Shown here: positions 39,692 to 48,334 of the stretch, piece by piece | Numbering within the stretch: position 1 is the first letter of the stretch | How the letters are laid out: each line of letters begins with the position of its first letter | Source: an uncultured Pelagibacteraceae bacterium | Lineage (GTDB): Bacteria > Pseudomonadota > Alphaproteobacteria > Pelagibacterales > Pelagibacteraceae | Length of the DNA stretch: 64,000 nucleotides | NCBI GenBank assembly: GCA_902521355.1 | Contig: CABYRT010000002.1 | Coordinates: 57,545-121,544 of the forward strand | Reading direction: 5' to 3' | The notes under the pieces: model-generated | Told to the model about the DNA's origin: nothing | The model's input: the letters and a program-made list of their open reading frames with translations, nothing else | Databases searched by the model: none | Program-made: the position numbers and the translations under genes

Positions 39692-39930
39692 TATTTTTTA
39701 ACCTCATTTTTATTTTTAGTATCAAGAATTGCCAAATTTGAGAGATGTATAAAGTTCTCTTTTGAAACTATTCCACCTTTCTTTTCTTTTGTAGTTTTCA
39801 CGTGTTTTTTTACCATGTTGATACCTTTAACTTTTGCCCTATTATTTTTTCTATCAATTTCAATGACGTCACCATCTTTATTTTTATCTTTACCGGTCAA
39901 TATCTTTACTTTAATACCTTTTTTAATCAT
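39691..39930 (-). CDS. rplX: 50S ribosomal protein L24 (short)
   Basis: Early-assembly protein at the tunnel exit. The KOW motif [40 protein letters not shown] is intact. At 79 aa it is clearly shorter than the about 104 aa of E. coli L24; the C-terminal region after the [14 protein letters not shown] strand is missing apart from a short charged tail. The stop codon overlaps the following gene start by 1 bp, so the short end is not a window artefact. Confidence 0.95.
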   Translation of the reverse strand: MIKKGIKVKILTGKDKNKDGDVIEIDRKNNRAKVKGINMVKKHVKTTKEKKGGIVSKENFIHLSNLAILDTKNKNEVKK

Positions 39931-40298
39931 TATAATACCTCAGGAGCTAAAGAAATTATTTTCATTTGTCCTCTATTTCTTAATTCTCTAGTAACTGGTC
40001 CAAAAATTCTAGTACCTATTGGCTCCCCTTTATCATCTGTCAGTACAGCTGCATTGTTATCAAACCTTACTTTGGATCCATCATTCCTATGAATCCCCTT
40101 TTTAACTCTTACTACAACAGCTTTATGAACTGCACCTTTTTTAACTTTTCCTTTAGGAATTGCTTCTTTGACTGCTACAACTATAGTATCTCCAATACTT
40201 GCATATCTTCGTTTAGATCCTCCTAATACTTTTATGCATTCAATTTTTTTAGCGCCGGTATTATCTGCAACGAATAATTCTGTCTGAACTTGTATCAT
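39930..40298 (-). CDS. rplN: 50S ribosomal protein L14
   Basis: Intersubunit-bridge protein. The 122-aa protein begins [33 protein letters not shown] and has the [28 protein letters not shown] ending. Fully standard. It overlaps rpsQ by 4 bp and rplX by 1 bp. Confidence 0.98.
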   Translation of the reverse strand: MIQVQTELFVADNTGAKKIECIKVLGGSKRRYASIGDTIVVAVKEAIPKGKVKKGAVHKAVVVRVKKGIHRNDGSKVRFDNNAAVLTDDKGEPIGTRIFGPVTRELRNRGQMKIISLAPEVL

Positions 40299-40531
40299 TC
40301 GGAAACTCCTATTACTTCAAATTTCTTTGACTTTGAGTACGGTTTGCACTCTTTTATAGATACTTTATCTCCGTTTTTATATTTATTCTGTTCGTCGTGG
40401 ACACTATATTTTTTTCTAGCTTTTATTACTTTTTTTAATACTGGATGTTGATATTTTCGCTCAACTAGAACCGTTATAGTTTTATTTGGCTTATCGCTAA
40501 CAACTATTCCATTTAATACTTTTTTAGGCAT
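40295..40531 (-). CDS. rpsQ: 30S ribosomal protein S17
   Basis: Primary 16S rRNA-binding protein with an OB fold. The 78-aa protein has [29 protein letters not shown] and [33 protein letters not shown]. Its start overlaps rpmC by 8 bp and its end overlaps rplN by 4 bp. Confidence 0.97.
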   Translation of the reverse strand: MPKKVLNGIVVSDKPNKTITVLVERKYQHPVLKKVIKARKKYSVHDEQNKYKNGDKVSIKECKPYSKSKKFEVIGVSE

Positions 40532-40712
40532 CTTTTCTCACTACTAATGTTTTTAATCTTGCAATATTCTTTTTCGTTTCACTTATTTTTGATGGACTTT
40601 TTATCTGACCATTAATTTTTTGAAATCTAAAGTTAAAAAGATCTTTTTTTAGTTTTTCAATATCTTTCAAAGCTTGTTCTTTGGTCATTTTTTTTATCTC
40701 ACTTTTTTTCAT
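40524..40712 (-). CDS. rpmC: 50S ribosomal protein L29
   Basis: Small two-helix protein at the tunnel exit. The 62-aa sequence shows the pattern MTKEQALKDIEKLKKDLFNFRFQKINGQ and a second helix KKNIARLKTLVVRK. It begins immediately after the rplP stop and overlaps rpsQ by 8 bp. Position between L16 and S17 makes the call firm. Confidence 0.96.
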   Translation of the reverse strand: MKKSEIKKMTKEQALKDIEKLKKDLFNFRFQKINGQIKSPSKISETKKNIARLKTLVVRKDA

Positions 40713-41120
40713 TTAAATTCTCTTAATAAATTTACATTTAATTGGCAGTTTAGCAGATGCTTTATATAAAGCCTCTCTAGCAATTTCTTCTGTTACACCG
40801 TCAACCTCAAATAAAATTCTTCCTGGCTTAACTCTGCATGCCCAAAATTCAGGTGAACCTTTGCCTTTACCCATTCTTACCTCGGTAGGTTTTTTTGATA
40901 CAGGTATATTAGGAAACATTCTTGTCCAAACTCTGCCTTGTCTTTTCATGTGTCTAGTTAATGCTACTCTGGCTGCCTCTATCTGTCTGGATATAATTCT
41001 TTCTGGCTGAATTGCTTTCAATCCAAAAGAGCCATAGTTCATGGCATTACATCTGGAAGCATTGCCGTGAATTCTTCCTTTGTGTGCTTTTCTAAACTTT
41101 GTTCTAGTAGGTTGTAACAT
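40713..41120 (-). CDS. rplP: 50S ribosomal protein L16
   Basis: Contacts the aminoacyl-tRNA elbow near the A site. The 135-aa protein begins [19 protein letters not shown] and has [34 protein letters not shown] and [19 protein letters not shown], including the conserved Arg that is hydroxylated in E. coli. Normal length. Confidence 0.98.
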   Translation of the reverse strand: MLQPTRTKFRKAHKGRIHGNASRCNAMNYGSFGLKAIQPERIISRQIEAARVALTRHMKRQGRVWTRMFPNIPVSKKPTEVRMGKGKGSPEFWACRVKPGRILFEVDGVTEEIAREALYKASAKLPIKCKFIKRI

Positions 41121-41122
41121 GA

Positions 41123-41782
41123 TTATGTTTTGTTCCTTTCTTGGCTAAATTCTTTTGTAAAAATTTCTCCTTTATATATCCAAACTTTAATTCCAATTAT
41201 CCCATAAGTGGTAAGAGCCTCTGCTTCAGCGTAATCAATATCTGCTCTTAAAGTATGTGATGGTATACTTCCATCTCTTAACCATTCTGTTCTTGCAATT
41301 TCGTTTCCGCCAAGTCTTCCACTACAAGATACTTTAATACCCTTTGCTCCCAATCTTAATGCAGATTGCATTGCTCTCTTCATCGCTCTTCTGTATGAAA
41401 CACGTTTAACTAACTGTTGAGCAATATTTTCAGCAACTAAAAATGAGTTTGTCTCGGGTTTTTTAACTTCCTTAATATTTAATACTATTTCATTTTCACT
41501 CAATCTTGATAATTTACCTTTAATTTTTTCAATATCACTTCCCTTTTTTCCAATTACAAATCCAGGTCGAGAAGTATAAATTGTTACGAAACATTTTTTT
41601 GCTGACCTCTCTATCATGACCTTTGAAACTCCAGAGTTAATTACATTTTTTTTAATGAATTCTCTAATTTTAAAATCTTCAATTAAATAATTTCCAAAAT
41701 CTTGTTTCTTTGCATACCAGACAGAATCCCATCCTCTGTTGATACCTAATCTTAAACCTACTGGATTAACCTTTTGTCCCAT
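41123..41782 (-). CDS. rpsC: 30S ribosomal protein S3
   Basis: Part of the mRNA entry helicase. The 219-aa protein has [24 protein letters not shown], a KH domain with [17 protein letters not shown], and [32 protein letters not shown]. It starts 17 bp inside the 3' end of rplV, the largest overlap of the S10 group. Confidence 0.98.
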   Translation of the reverse strand: MGQKVNPVGLRLGINRGWDSVWYAKKQDFGNYLIEDFKIREFIKKNVINSGVSKVMIERSAKKCFVTIYTSRPGFVIGKKGSDIEKIKGKLSRLSENEIVLNIKEVKKPETNSFLVAENIAQQLVKRVSYRRAMKRAMQSALRLGAKGIKVSCSGRLGGNEIARTEWLRDGSIPSHTLRADIDYAEAEALTTYGIIGIKVWIYKGEIFTKEFSQERNKT

Positions 41783-42161
41783 GTTCCTTCTCTTTTTGTT
41801 TCATTTGTTCGCTCAAAACTATTGTTACATTTGAGTATGGTTTCATAATTTCTGCAGCCCTACCTTTGGCTCTAGCTCTAAATCTTTTCATGATTACCTG
41901 TTTTCCACAAAAAGCCTCTTTAACTACCAAATTGTCAATATCATATTGAAAATTATTTTCTGCATTAGCAACTGCGGATGAAATTGTTTTTTTAACATCT
42001 TTAGAAATTCTTTTTTCTGAGAAAGATAAATCTCTAATTGCAATCTCTACTTTTTTACCAACTATAGATTTAAGTATAGGTTTTAATTTTCTTACGCTAG
42101 ATCTTACATTTTTATTTATTGATCTAACTTGTTTTAAATCTATATCTTTTTTTTTACTCAT
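41766..42161 (-). CDS. rplV: 50S ribosomal protein L22
   Basis: Its beta hairpin lines the exit tunnel. The 131-aa protein shows [39 protein letters not shown], and the hairpin/tail [33 protein letters not shown] short charged extension (about 20 residues, [19 protein letters not shown]) precedes the usual start. It overlaps rpsC by 17 bp. Confidence 0.97.
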   Translation of the reverse strand: MSKKKDIDLKQVRSINKNVRSSVRKLKPILKSIVGKKVEIAIRDLSFSEKRISKDVKKTISSAVANAENNFQYDIDNLVVKEAFCGKQVIMKRFRARAKGRAAEIMKPYSNVTIVLSEQMKQKEKEHGTKG

Positions 42162-42163
42162 TT

Positions 42164-42472
42164 TTATTTCTTATCAGCTCCCTTAGTTCCACCCTCAACT
42201 TTTGCTTTTTTATCAGCTGGTGTATGACCAAAAAACTGTCTTGTTGGAGCAAATTCACCAAATTTATGTCCCACCATGTCTTCAGAAACTGTTATTGGAA
42301 TAAATTTTTTACCATTGTAAATTAAAAAACTAAATCCAACGAAGTCAGGTATTATTGTAGACTTTCTAGACCAAGTTTTAATAGGTTTTTTATTAGGATC
42401 GTTTTTTATCTTTTCGACTTTTTTAATTAAACTTTCCTCAACAAACGGTCCTTTCCAAACAGATCTTGCCAT
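42164..42472 (-). CDS. rpsS: 30S ribosomal protein S19
   Basis: Head protein interacting with S13 and the A-site tRNA side. The 102-aa protein has [47 protein letters not shown] and [16 protein letters not shown] short Lys/Gly tail ends the protein. Two bp separate it from rplV. Confidence 0.98.
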   Translation of the reverse strand: MARSVWKGPFVEESLIKKVEKIKNDPNKKPIKTWSRKSTIIPDFVGFSFLIYNGKKFIPITVSEDMVGHKFGEFAPTRQFFGHTPADKKAKVEGGTKGADKK

Positions 42473-42475
42473 AAA

Positions 42476-43309
42476 TTAAGCTCTCTTCTTCTTTCTTCTT
42501 CTTATTATAAATTTATCAGTTCTTTTATTGTCTCTTGTTTTTAATCCTTTGGCTGATTGTCCAGTAGGTGAAACAGGATGTCTACCACCTGCAGATTTTC
42601 CTTCACCACCACCATGAGGGTGATCTACTGGATTTTTAACAACCCCTCTGGTATGTGGCCTTCTTCCCAACCATCTTGATCGGCCAGCTTTTCCAATTTT
42701 AATGTTTTTTTGATCCGGATTAGATAATACTCCAATTGTAGCCAATGCTCTTGAATCTATTTTTCTGACTTCACCTGAGGTCATTTTTATAATTGAGTAA
42801 TTTCCATCAATACCTGAAATTGTTACCGACGAACCAGCAGCTCTTGCTATTTTTCCACCAGCGCCTGGCTGTATTTCAACATTATGTATATCAATACCTA
42901 CTGGAATATCCTGTAATGGCAAACAATTCCCTATTTTAATTTCTGAGGAAGAACCATTTTGAATGTGATCACCAACTTTTATTTTTTGTGGAGCTAGATA
43001 ATAAAATTTTTGATTGTCTTCAAATTTAACTAACATTATATGGCATGATCTGTTTGGATCATATTCAATTCTTTCTACAATAGCTTTCATATCGTTCTTT
43101 TTTCTATAAAAATCAACTTTTCTGTACTTGTGTTTATGTCCTCCACCATGATTTCTAGATGTTATACGACCATAATTATTTCTACCTTTTGATGAATAAT
43201 TTGCATTTGTTAATGGCTTATAAGGTTTACCTTTCCATAATCCTTCTCTACTTGTTAAAATAGTGCCTCTGGTAGATTTCGTGTAAGGTTTAAATGTTTT
43301 TAGAGCCAT
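42476..43309 (-). CDS. rplB: 50S ribosomal protein L2
   Basis: Core peptidyl-transferase-region protein. The 277-aa protein has SRNHGGGHKHKYRKVDFYR, YLAPQKIKVGDHI, and the C-terminal KNPVDHPHGGGEGKSAGGRHPVSPTG loop with the His implicated in peptidyl transfer, then a basic tail TDKFIIRRRKKKRA. Standard length and order (rplW-rplB-rpsS). Confidence 0.98.
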   Translation of the reverse strand: MALKTFKPYTKSTRGTILTSREGLWKGKPYKPLTNANYSSKGRNNYGRITSRNHGGGHKHKYRKVDFYRKKNDMKAIVERIEYDPNRSCHIMLVKFEDNQKFYYLAPQKIKVGDHIQNGSSSEIKIGNCLPLQDIPVGIDIHNVEIQPGAGGKIARAAGSSVTISGIDGNYSIIKMTSGEVRKIDSRALATIGVLSNPDQKNIKIGKAGRSRWLGRRPHTRGVVKNPVDHPHGGGEGKSAGGRHPVSPTGQSAKGLKTRDNKRTDKFIIRRRKKKRA

Positions 43310-43312
43310 AAT

Positions 43313-43606
43313 TTAAATTCCTGTTGTTAAGTCAATATTTTGACCTTTTTTAAGAGTAATAATTGCTTTTTTAAAACCTTTCTTTTTAACTTTTTTTCCT
43401 CTAGTAGATTTAATTAATGTTTTCTTATTAATAATATTAATTTTTGTTACGTTAACTTTAAAAATTTTTTCAATTGATCCTTTTAAAGTTTTTTTATTAG
43501 CACCTTGAGGCACCTTAAAAACAATTTTATTTTGTTCTGACAAGTTTGTTGATTTTTCAGTTACAACAGGAAATAAAATTTTATCGTATAAGCTTAGTTT
43601 ATCCAT
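43313..43606 (-). CDS. rplW: 50S ribosomal protein L23
   Basis: Tunnel-exit docking site for trigger factor and SRP. The 97-aa protein has ILFPVVTEKSTNLSEQNKIVFKVPQGANKKTLKGSIEKIFKV-type core elements and VTKINIINKKTLIKSTRGKKVKKKGFKKAIITLKKG. It overlaps rplD by 1 bp. Confidence 0.97.
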   Translation of the reverse strand: MDKLSLYDKILFPVVTEKSTNLSEQNKIVFKVPQGANKKTLKGSIEKIFKVNVTKINIINKKTLIKSTRGKKVKKKGFKKAIITLKKGQNIDLTTGI

Positions 43607-44229
43607 TATTGATACCTTTTTTCCAATTCTTTAACCGAGCTCTCGGTAAAAATAATTTTTTTATATTTAACTAGATCAAATGCACTGAAATGATTTGCGT
43701 CTGTTAATTTAACATTAGGAATATTTTTAGTTGACCTTAGGATATTTTCTTTTGATTTTATATCTACTATTAATAATGAATTATTTGCATCAAACTTCTT
43801 TAAAAGTTCAAACATTTCTTTTGTTTTTTCAATTTTTTTTCCAAAATCATCAAAAATAATTACATTATTAGATTTATTTTTCTCAGTAATAAGTGAGGCT
43901 ATACTCATTTTTTTTTCACTCTTATTCAACTTTCTAGTTTTATAATTATCCTGACCTTTTGGTCCATGAGCTATTCCACCACCTACAAATATAGGAGCCT
44001 TTTTACTTGAGTGTCTAGCGTTACCTGTGCCTTTTTGTGAGTAAATTTTAGACGTTGAACCAGTTATTTCATTTCTTTGCTTTGTCTTTGCTTTTCTACC
44101 TTTAAAGTTTGCGTTTAATTTATAAATAACACCAGTAACTAATTGATTGTTAACTTTAGCACTAAAAATTTTATCGAGCACTTCTATACTCTGTTTTTTT
44201 CCATCAATGCTTAATTTATCTATTTTCAT
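43606..44229 (-). CDS. rplD: 50S ribosomal protein L4
   Basis: Assembly and tunnel-constriction protein; in E. coli also the S10-operon autoregulator. The 207-aa protein has KAKTKQRNEITGSTSKIYSQKGTGNARHSSKKAPIFVGGG (tunnel loop), HGPKGQDNYKTRKLNKSEKK, and the C-terminal Rossmann-like half ending KELEKRYQ. Identity is certain from motif and place between L3 and L23. Confidence 0.97.
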   Translation of the reverse strand: MKIDKLSIDGKKQSIEVLDKIFSAKVNNQLVTGVIYKLNANFKGRKAKTKQRNEITGSTSKIYSQKGTGNARHSSKKAPIFVGGGIAHGPKGQDNYKTRKLNKSEKKMSIASLITEKNKSNNVIIFDDFGKKIEKTKEMFELLKKFDANNSLLIVDIKSKENILRSTKNIPNVKLTDANHFSAFDLVKYKKIIFTESSVKELEKRYQ

Positions 44230-44940
44230 TTATTTTTTCTTTTTATCTGGTGATTTTTTTTGTTTTTCAATTTGCTCAATTTTTTCATCAATTGACATTC
44301 GATTAATATTTTTGACAGATTTTCTAATTAAAACTTCTGTATTTTTTGAACCAGGAATTGAACCTTTTAAATATAGCAAATTATTTTCTTTATCAGTTTT
44401 TATAACTTCAATGTTTTGTATAGTTCTAATTTTATCTCCCATATGACCAGCCATTTTTTTTCCTTTAAAAACTTTACCTGGATCTTGCCTTTGTCCTGTT
44501 GATCCATGTGATCTATGTGAAATTGAAACACCGTGAGTAGCCCTTAATCCACCAAAATTATGCCTCTTCATGGCTCCTGCAAATCCTTTACCAATTGTCT
44601 TAGATTTAACATCAACAAATTTAACATTCTCAAATATTTCTAATCCAATTTCATTTCCTTCTTTAAAATTTTCTGTATTTTCTAATCTAAACTCTTTAAG
44701 TGTTTTTTTTGGCTCAGTATTTTTTTTAGCAAAATAGCCTTTCATTGCTTTGGTTAGTTTTGAATTTTTAATTTTTCCAAATCCAATTTGGACTGCTCTA
44801 TATCCTCTATTTTCTTTGTTAATAACGTTTATTACTCTTCCAGTCTCCATTTTTAAAACAGTAACTGGTACCGATTGTCCAGTTTTAAAAAATTCTCTAG
44901 ACATTCCTATTTTTTTTCCAATTAAAGCTAAATTATCCAT
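44230..44940 (-). CDS. rplC: 50S ribosomal protein L3
   Basis: Early-assembly protein near the peptidyl transferase centre. The 236-aa protein has [78 protein letters not shown] and a Lys-rich tail longer than in E. coli (209 aa). It overlaps rpsJ by 1 bp and abuts rplD. Confidence 0.98.
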   Translation of the reverse strand: MDNLALIGKKIGMSREFFKTGQSVPVTVLKMETGRVINVINKENRGYRAVQIGFGKIKNSKLTKAMKGYFAKKNTEPKKTLKEFRLENTENFKEGNEIGLEIFENVKFVDVKSKTIGKGFAGAMKRHNFGGLRATHGVSISHRSHGSTGQRQDPGKVFKGKKMAGHMGDKIRTIQNIEVIKTDKENNLLYLKGSIPGSKNTEVLIRKSVKNINRMSIDEKIEQIEKQKKSPDKKKK

Positions 44941-45248
44941 TATATTTTAATCTCCACATCTACCCCAGATGCTAAATCAAGTTTCATTAGTGCCTCAACT
45001 GTTGCGGGTGTTGGTTCAATAATATCAATTAACCTTTTATGGGTTCTGGTTTCAAATTGTTCTCTACTTTTTTTATCAATATGTGGGGATCTTAAAACAG
45101 TATATCTCTCTATTTTTGTAGGTAGAGGAATTGGACCTTTAATATTAGCACCTGTTCTTTTAACAGTATTTACGATCTCCTCAGTGGACTGATCTAAAAC
45201 CTTGTTATCGTACGCTCTTAATTTAATTCTAATATTTTGTTTTTCCAT
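44940..45248 (-). CDS. rpsJ: 30S ribosomal protein S10
   Basis: Head protein and, with NusB, a transcription antitermination factor. The 102-aa protein is canonical ([56 protein letters not shown]). It begins only 2 bp after fusA, with no tuf gene and no gap for an S10 leader between them, so an E. coli-like L4-responsive leader is not possible here. Confidence 0.98.
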   Translation of the reverse strand: MEKQNIRIKLRAYDNKVLDQSTEEIVNTVKRTGANIKGPIPLPTKIERYTVLRSPHIDKKSREQFETRTHKRLIDIIEPTPATVEALMKLDLASGVDVEIKI

Positions 45249-45250
45249 AA

Positions 45251-47326
45251 TTAACCTGTTTTTTTGGTTACCTCATCTTGAACATTTTGTGGAACCTTGT
45301 CGTAATGATCAAAAAACATTGAGTATTGAGCTCTACCTTGTGACATGGATCTCAAGCTATTTATATAACCAAACATATTTGCTAATGGCACCATTGCGGT
45401 TATTACTGTTGCATTTCCTCTTTGCTCTTGTGTGCTTATTTGACCTCTTCTACTATTCAAATCACCAATTACATCGCCCATATAATCTTCTGGAGTAACT
45501 ACTTCTACTCTCATTACTGGTTCTAAAAGCTTTAGGGTTCCTCGAGCACATGCTTCTTTAAAACATTGTCTTGAAGCAAGTTCAAAAGCTAGTACGCTTG
45601 AATCAACATCATGATGTAAACCATCTAAGATTGTAACTTTATAGTCGATTAATGGAAAACCAGCCAAAATTCCACCATCAGCTATTGTTTCTACACCTTT
45701 TTCAACACCAGGTATAAATTCTTTTGGAATTGCTCCACCTTTTATTTTGCTTTCAATTTCTCTACCTTTACCTGGTTCTAGAGGTTCAACAGATAATTTT
45801 ACTCTAGCAAACTGTCCTGCTCCACCACTCTGTTTTTTGTGTGTATAATCAAACTCAGCAGGATTTAATATTGTTTCTCTGTATGCAACTTGAGGTGCTC
45901 CTATATTTGCCTCAACTTTGAATTCTCTTTTCATTCTATCAACAATTATATCTAAATGTAATTCACCCATTCCTTTAATTATTGTTTGACCTGACTCTTC
46001 GTCAGATGACACTCTAAATGATGGATCTTCTTTAGCTAATCTTCCTAATGCTTCACCCATTTTTTCTTGATCGGCTTTTGATTTAGGCTCAACTGCAATT
46101 TCTATAACTGGATCTGGAAATTCCATTGGCTCAAGCAATACTGGTGCATCTTTATTTGCCAATGTATGACCTGTTATTGTATTTTTTAATCCAGCAAGAG
46201 CTACTATATCACCTGCGCTTGCTTCTTTGATATCTTCTCTTGAATTAGCATGCATCAAAAGCATTCTTCCAACTCTTTCTTCTTTATCTGAAGAAGTATT
46301 ATAAACTCCAGTTCCAGATTTAACTGTACCAGAATAAATTCTAATAAATGTAAGGCTTCCCACAAATGGATCTGTTGCGACTTTAAAAGCTAAGGCTGAA
46401 AAAGGCGCAGTATCCTCAAACTTCATCTCAACTTCCTCATCAGATCCTGGTTTTGTCCCCATAATAGATCCAAGATCCTCAGGACTAGGTAAATAATCTA
46501 CTACAGCATCTAATAATGGCTGAACACCTTTATTTTTAAAAGCAGAACCTGTTAAAACTGGTACAAACTCGAAATTTAAACATCCTTTTCGTACACATTT
46601 AATCAAATCTTCTTGTTTAATTTCCTCACCACCTAAATAGGCTTCCATTAGTTTTTCATCTTGCTCAACAGCTGTCTCAACTAATTCTTGTCTGTATTTA
46701 TCACATGTATCTTTGAGATCATCTGGAATATCTTTTTCTTCCCACTCAGCACCAAGGTCTTCATTTTTCCAAACAATTGCTTTCATTTTAACTAAATCAA
46801 CAACTCCTTGTAATGATGCCTCTATTCCAATAGGAACTTGCATAACCAAAGGTTTGGCTCCAAGTCTGTCTTTAATCATATCCACACATCTAAAGAAATC
46901 TGCACCAGTTCTATCAAGTTTATTAACAAAACAGATTCTTGGAACTTTGTATTTATCAGCTTGCCTCCAAACTGTTTCAGATTGTGGTTCAACACCAGCA
47001 ACACCATCAAATACAGCAACTGCACCGTCCAATACTTTTAAAGATCTTTCAACTTCAATTGTAAAATCTACGTGACCTGGAGTATCAATAATATTAATTC
47101 TATGCTCTCTCCAAAAACAAGTGGTTGCAGCTGATGTTATTGTAATACCTCTTTCCTGCTCTTGTTCCATCCAATCCATCGTGGCAGCACCGTCATGAAC
47201 TTCACCAATTTTATGACTCTTGCCTGTATAATATAAAATTCTTTCAGTAGTTGTAGTTTTGCCGGCATCTATATGGGCCATGATGCCAATGTTTCTATAT
47301 TTATTTAGTGGATGAGTTTTTGCCAT
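45251..47326 (-). CDS. fusA: Translation elongation factor G
   Basis: GTPase driving ribosomal translocation and recycling. The P-loop [15 protein letters not shown], switch [11 protein letters not shown] and NKLDRTGAD are present, with domains II-V following and [25 protein letters not shown] in domain V. Start: an ATG at 47338 would give MVNNMAKTH and overlap rpsG by 7 bp; the ATG at 47326 begins [14 protein letters not shown], which fits the family and sits 5 bp after rpsG, so I prefer it. About 691 aa. The next gene is rpsJ, not tuf. Confidence 0.97.
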   Translation of the reverse strand: MAKTHPLNKYRNIGIMAHIDAGKTTTTERILYYTGKSHKIGEVHDGAATMDWMEQEQERGITITSAATTCFWREHRINIIDTPGHVDFTIEVERSLKVLDGAVAVFDGVAGVEPQSETVWRQADKYKVPRICFVNKLDRTGADFFRCVDMIKDRLGAKPLVMQVPIGIEASLQGVVDLVKMKAIVWKNEDLGAEWEEKDIPDDLKDTCDKYRQELVETAVEQDEKLMEAYLGGEEIKQEDLIKCVRKGCLNFEFVPVLTGSAFKNKGVQPLLDAVVDYLPSPEDLGSIMGTKPGSDEEVEMKFEDTAPFSALAFKVATDPFVGSLTFIRIYSGTVKSGTGVYNTSSDKEERVGRMLLMHANSREDIKEASAGDIVALAGLKNTITGHTLANKDAPVLLEPMEFPDPVIEIAVEPKSKADQEKMGEALGRLAKEDPSFRVSSDEESGQTIIKGMGELHLDIIVDRMKREFKVEANIGAPQVAYRETILNPAEFDYTHKKQSGGAGQFARVKLSVEPLEPGKGREIESKIKGGAIPKEFIPGVEKGVETIADGGILAGFPLIDYKVTILDGLHHDVDSSVLAFELASRQCFKEACARGTLKLLEPVMRVEVVTPEDYMGDVIGDLNSRRGQISTQEQRGNATVITAMVPLANMFGYINSLRSMSQGRAQYSMFFDHYDKVPQNVQDEVTKKTG

Positions 47327-47331
47327 ATTAT

Positions 47332-47802
47332 TTACCATCTAAAATGTGCAAAAGCTTTATTTGACTCTGCCATTTTATGTGTATCTTCTTTCTTTTTTAT
47401 TGCTGAACCTCTTTTTTGATATGCATCGAAAATTTCATTAAATAACTTATCTGACATTTTTTTATCTTTTCTTTTTCTTGATGCATCAATAATCCATCTT
47501 AATGCTAACGCTTGAGATCTTTTAGCTTTAACTTCTACTGGAACTTGATAAGTAGCTCCACCGACACGTCTCGATCTAACTTCTACGGTTGGTCTTACAT
47601 TATTTATTGCATCATTAAATACTGTTAAAGGTTCGTCTTTTGATTTTGATTTAATTTTATCAATTGCATCGTAAACAATCTTTTCTGCGATAGTTTTTTT
47701 TCCATCTAACATTATTGAATTAATTAATTTTGGAATTATTACTGATTTATATTTAGGATCTACAATCGGAATTTTTTTTGGAGCTTTTCTTTTTCGGGAC
47801 AT
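47332..47802 (-). CDS. rpsG: 30S ribosomal protein S7
   Basis: Initiates head assembly and contacts E-site tRNA. The 156-aa protein has [33 protein letters not shown] and [27 protein letters not shown], ending AFAHFRW. Standard. In E. coli it is the str-operon translational repressor; the rpsL-rpsG gap here is just 2 bp, so the E. coli type intercistronic target is missing. Confidence 0.98.
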   Translation of the reverse strand: MSRKRKAPKKIPIVDPKYKSVIIPKLINSIMLDGKKTIAEKIVYDAIDKIKSKSKDEPLTVFNDAINNVRPTVEVRSRRVGGATYQVPVEVKAKRSQALALRWIIDASRKRKDKKMSDKLFNEIFDAYQKRGSAIKKKEDTHKMAESNKAFAHFRW

Positions 47803-47804
47803 GT

Positions 47805-48176
47805 TTATTTGCCTTTTTTCGTTCCATATAAAGAACGTCTCTGTTTTCTGTTTGCAACTCCTTGAGTATCTAAATTACCACGCAGTATATGATATCTCAC
47901 ACCAGGCAAGTCTTTAACACGTCCACCTCTTATTAATACTACTGAGTGCTCTTGTAGATTATGTCCCTCTCCAGGAATATATGCCGTAACTTCAAATCCA
48001 TTTGATAATCTAACTCTTGCAACTTTTCTTAATGCTGAGTTTGGTTTCTTAGGAGTAGTTGTATAAACTTTTACACAAACACCCCTTTTCAAAGGTTGTT
48101 TTTGTAATGCTGGAACTTTATTCCTAGCTATTTGTTTATCTCGTCCTTTTCTTAACAATTGGTTAATTGTTGGCAT
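47805..48176 (-). CDS. rpsL: 30S ribosomal protein S12
   Basis: Decoding-centre protein. The 123-aa sequence has [22 protein letters not shown] and [28 protein letters not shown]; the Lys residues at the two classical streptomycin positions are the wild-type, drug-sensitive ones. It heads the str part of the block behind a 158-bp gap with a promoter and hairpin. Confidence 0.98.
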   Translation of the reverse strand: MPTINQLLRKGRDKQIARNKVPALQKQPLKRGVCVKVYTTTPKKPNSALRKVARVRLSNGFEVTAYIPGEGHNLQEHSVVLIRGGRVKDLPGVRYHILRGNLDTQGVANRKQRRSLYGTKKGK

Positions 48177-48207
48177 AAAATTTTTTATATAAGTTTGATT
48201 TTAGATG

Positions 48208-48227
48208 AAATAACTGTCAGGTTATTT
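48208..48227 (-). promoter_or_regulatory. Hairpin in the rpsL leader
   Basis: On the minus strand AAATAAC and GTTATTT form a perfect 7-bp stem around the loop CTGACA, 31 bases before the rpsL ATG and downstream of the likely start of transcription. A weaker AGTG/CACT pair lies further upstream (48240-48254). A regulatory leader for the str genes is an inference; no run of U follows, so it does not look like a terminator. Confidence 0.4.
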
Positions 48228-48277
48228 GTGGCAGCGTTTAGTGCACAAGTCACTACATTCCAACCAAAAACACGCAC

Positions 48278-48305
48278 AAAATACTATAGAAATTCCATTT
48301 GTCAA
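48278..48305 (-). promoter_or_regulatory. Putative promoter of rpsL-rpsG-fusA and the S10 genes
   Basis: A perfect -35 TTGACA (48300-48305) is followed after 16 bp by TATTTT (48278-48283) on the minus strand. It lies in the 158-bp gap between rpoC and rpsL, the largest non-coding stretch of the window. A leader of roughly 95 nt would result. The exact -35 makes this the best promoter match in the block. Confidence 0.6.
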
Positions 48306-48334
48306 ATCAAAAGACATAGAAAAATAATGAATTT

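Noticed and set aside
46713..47075. Plus-strand frame of 120 codons opposite fusA
   Set aside because: It lies entirely within the conserved EF-G GTPase domain on the other strand and shows no recognisable family.
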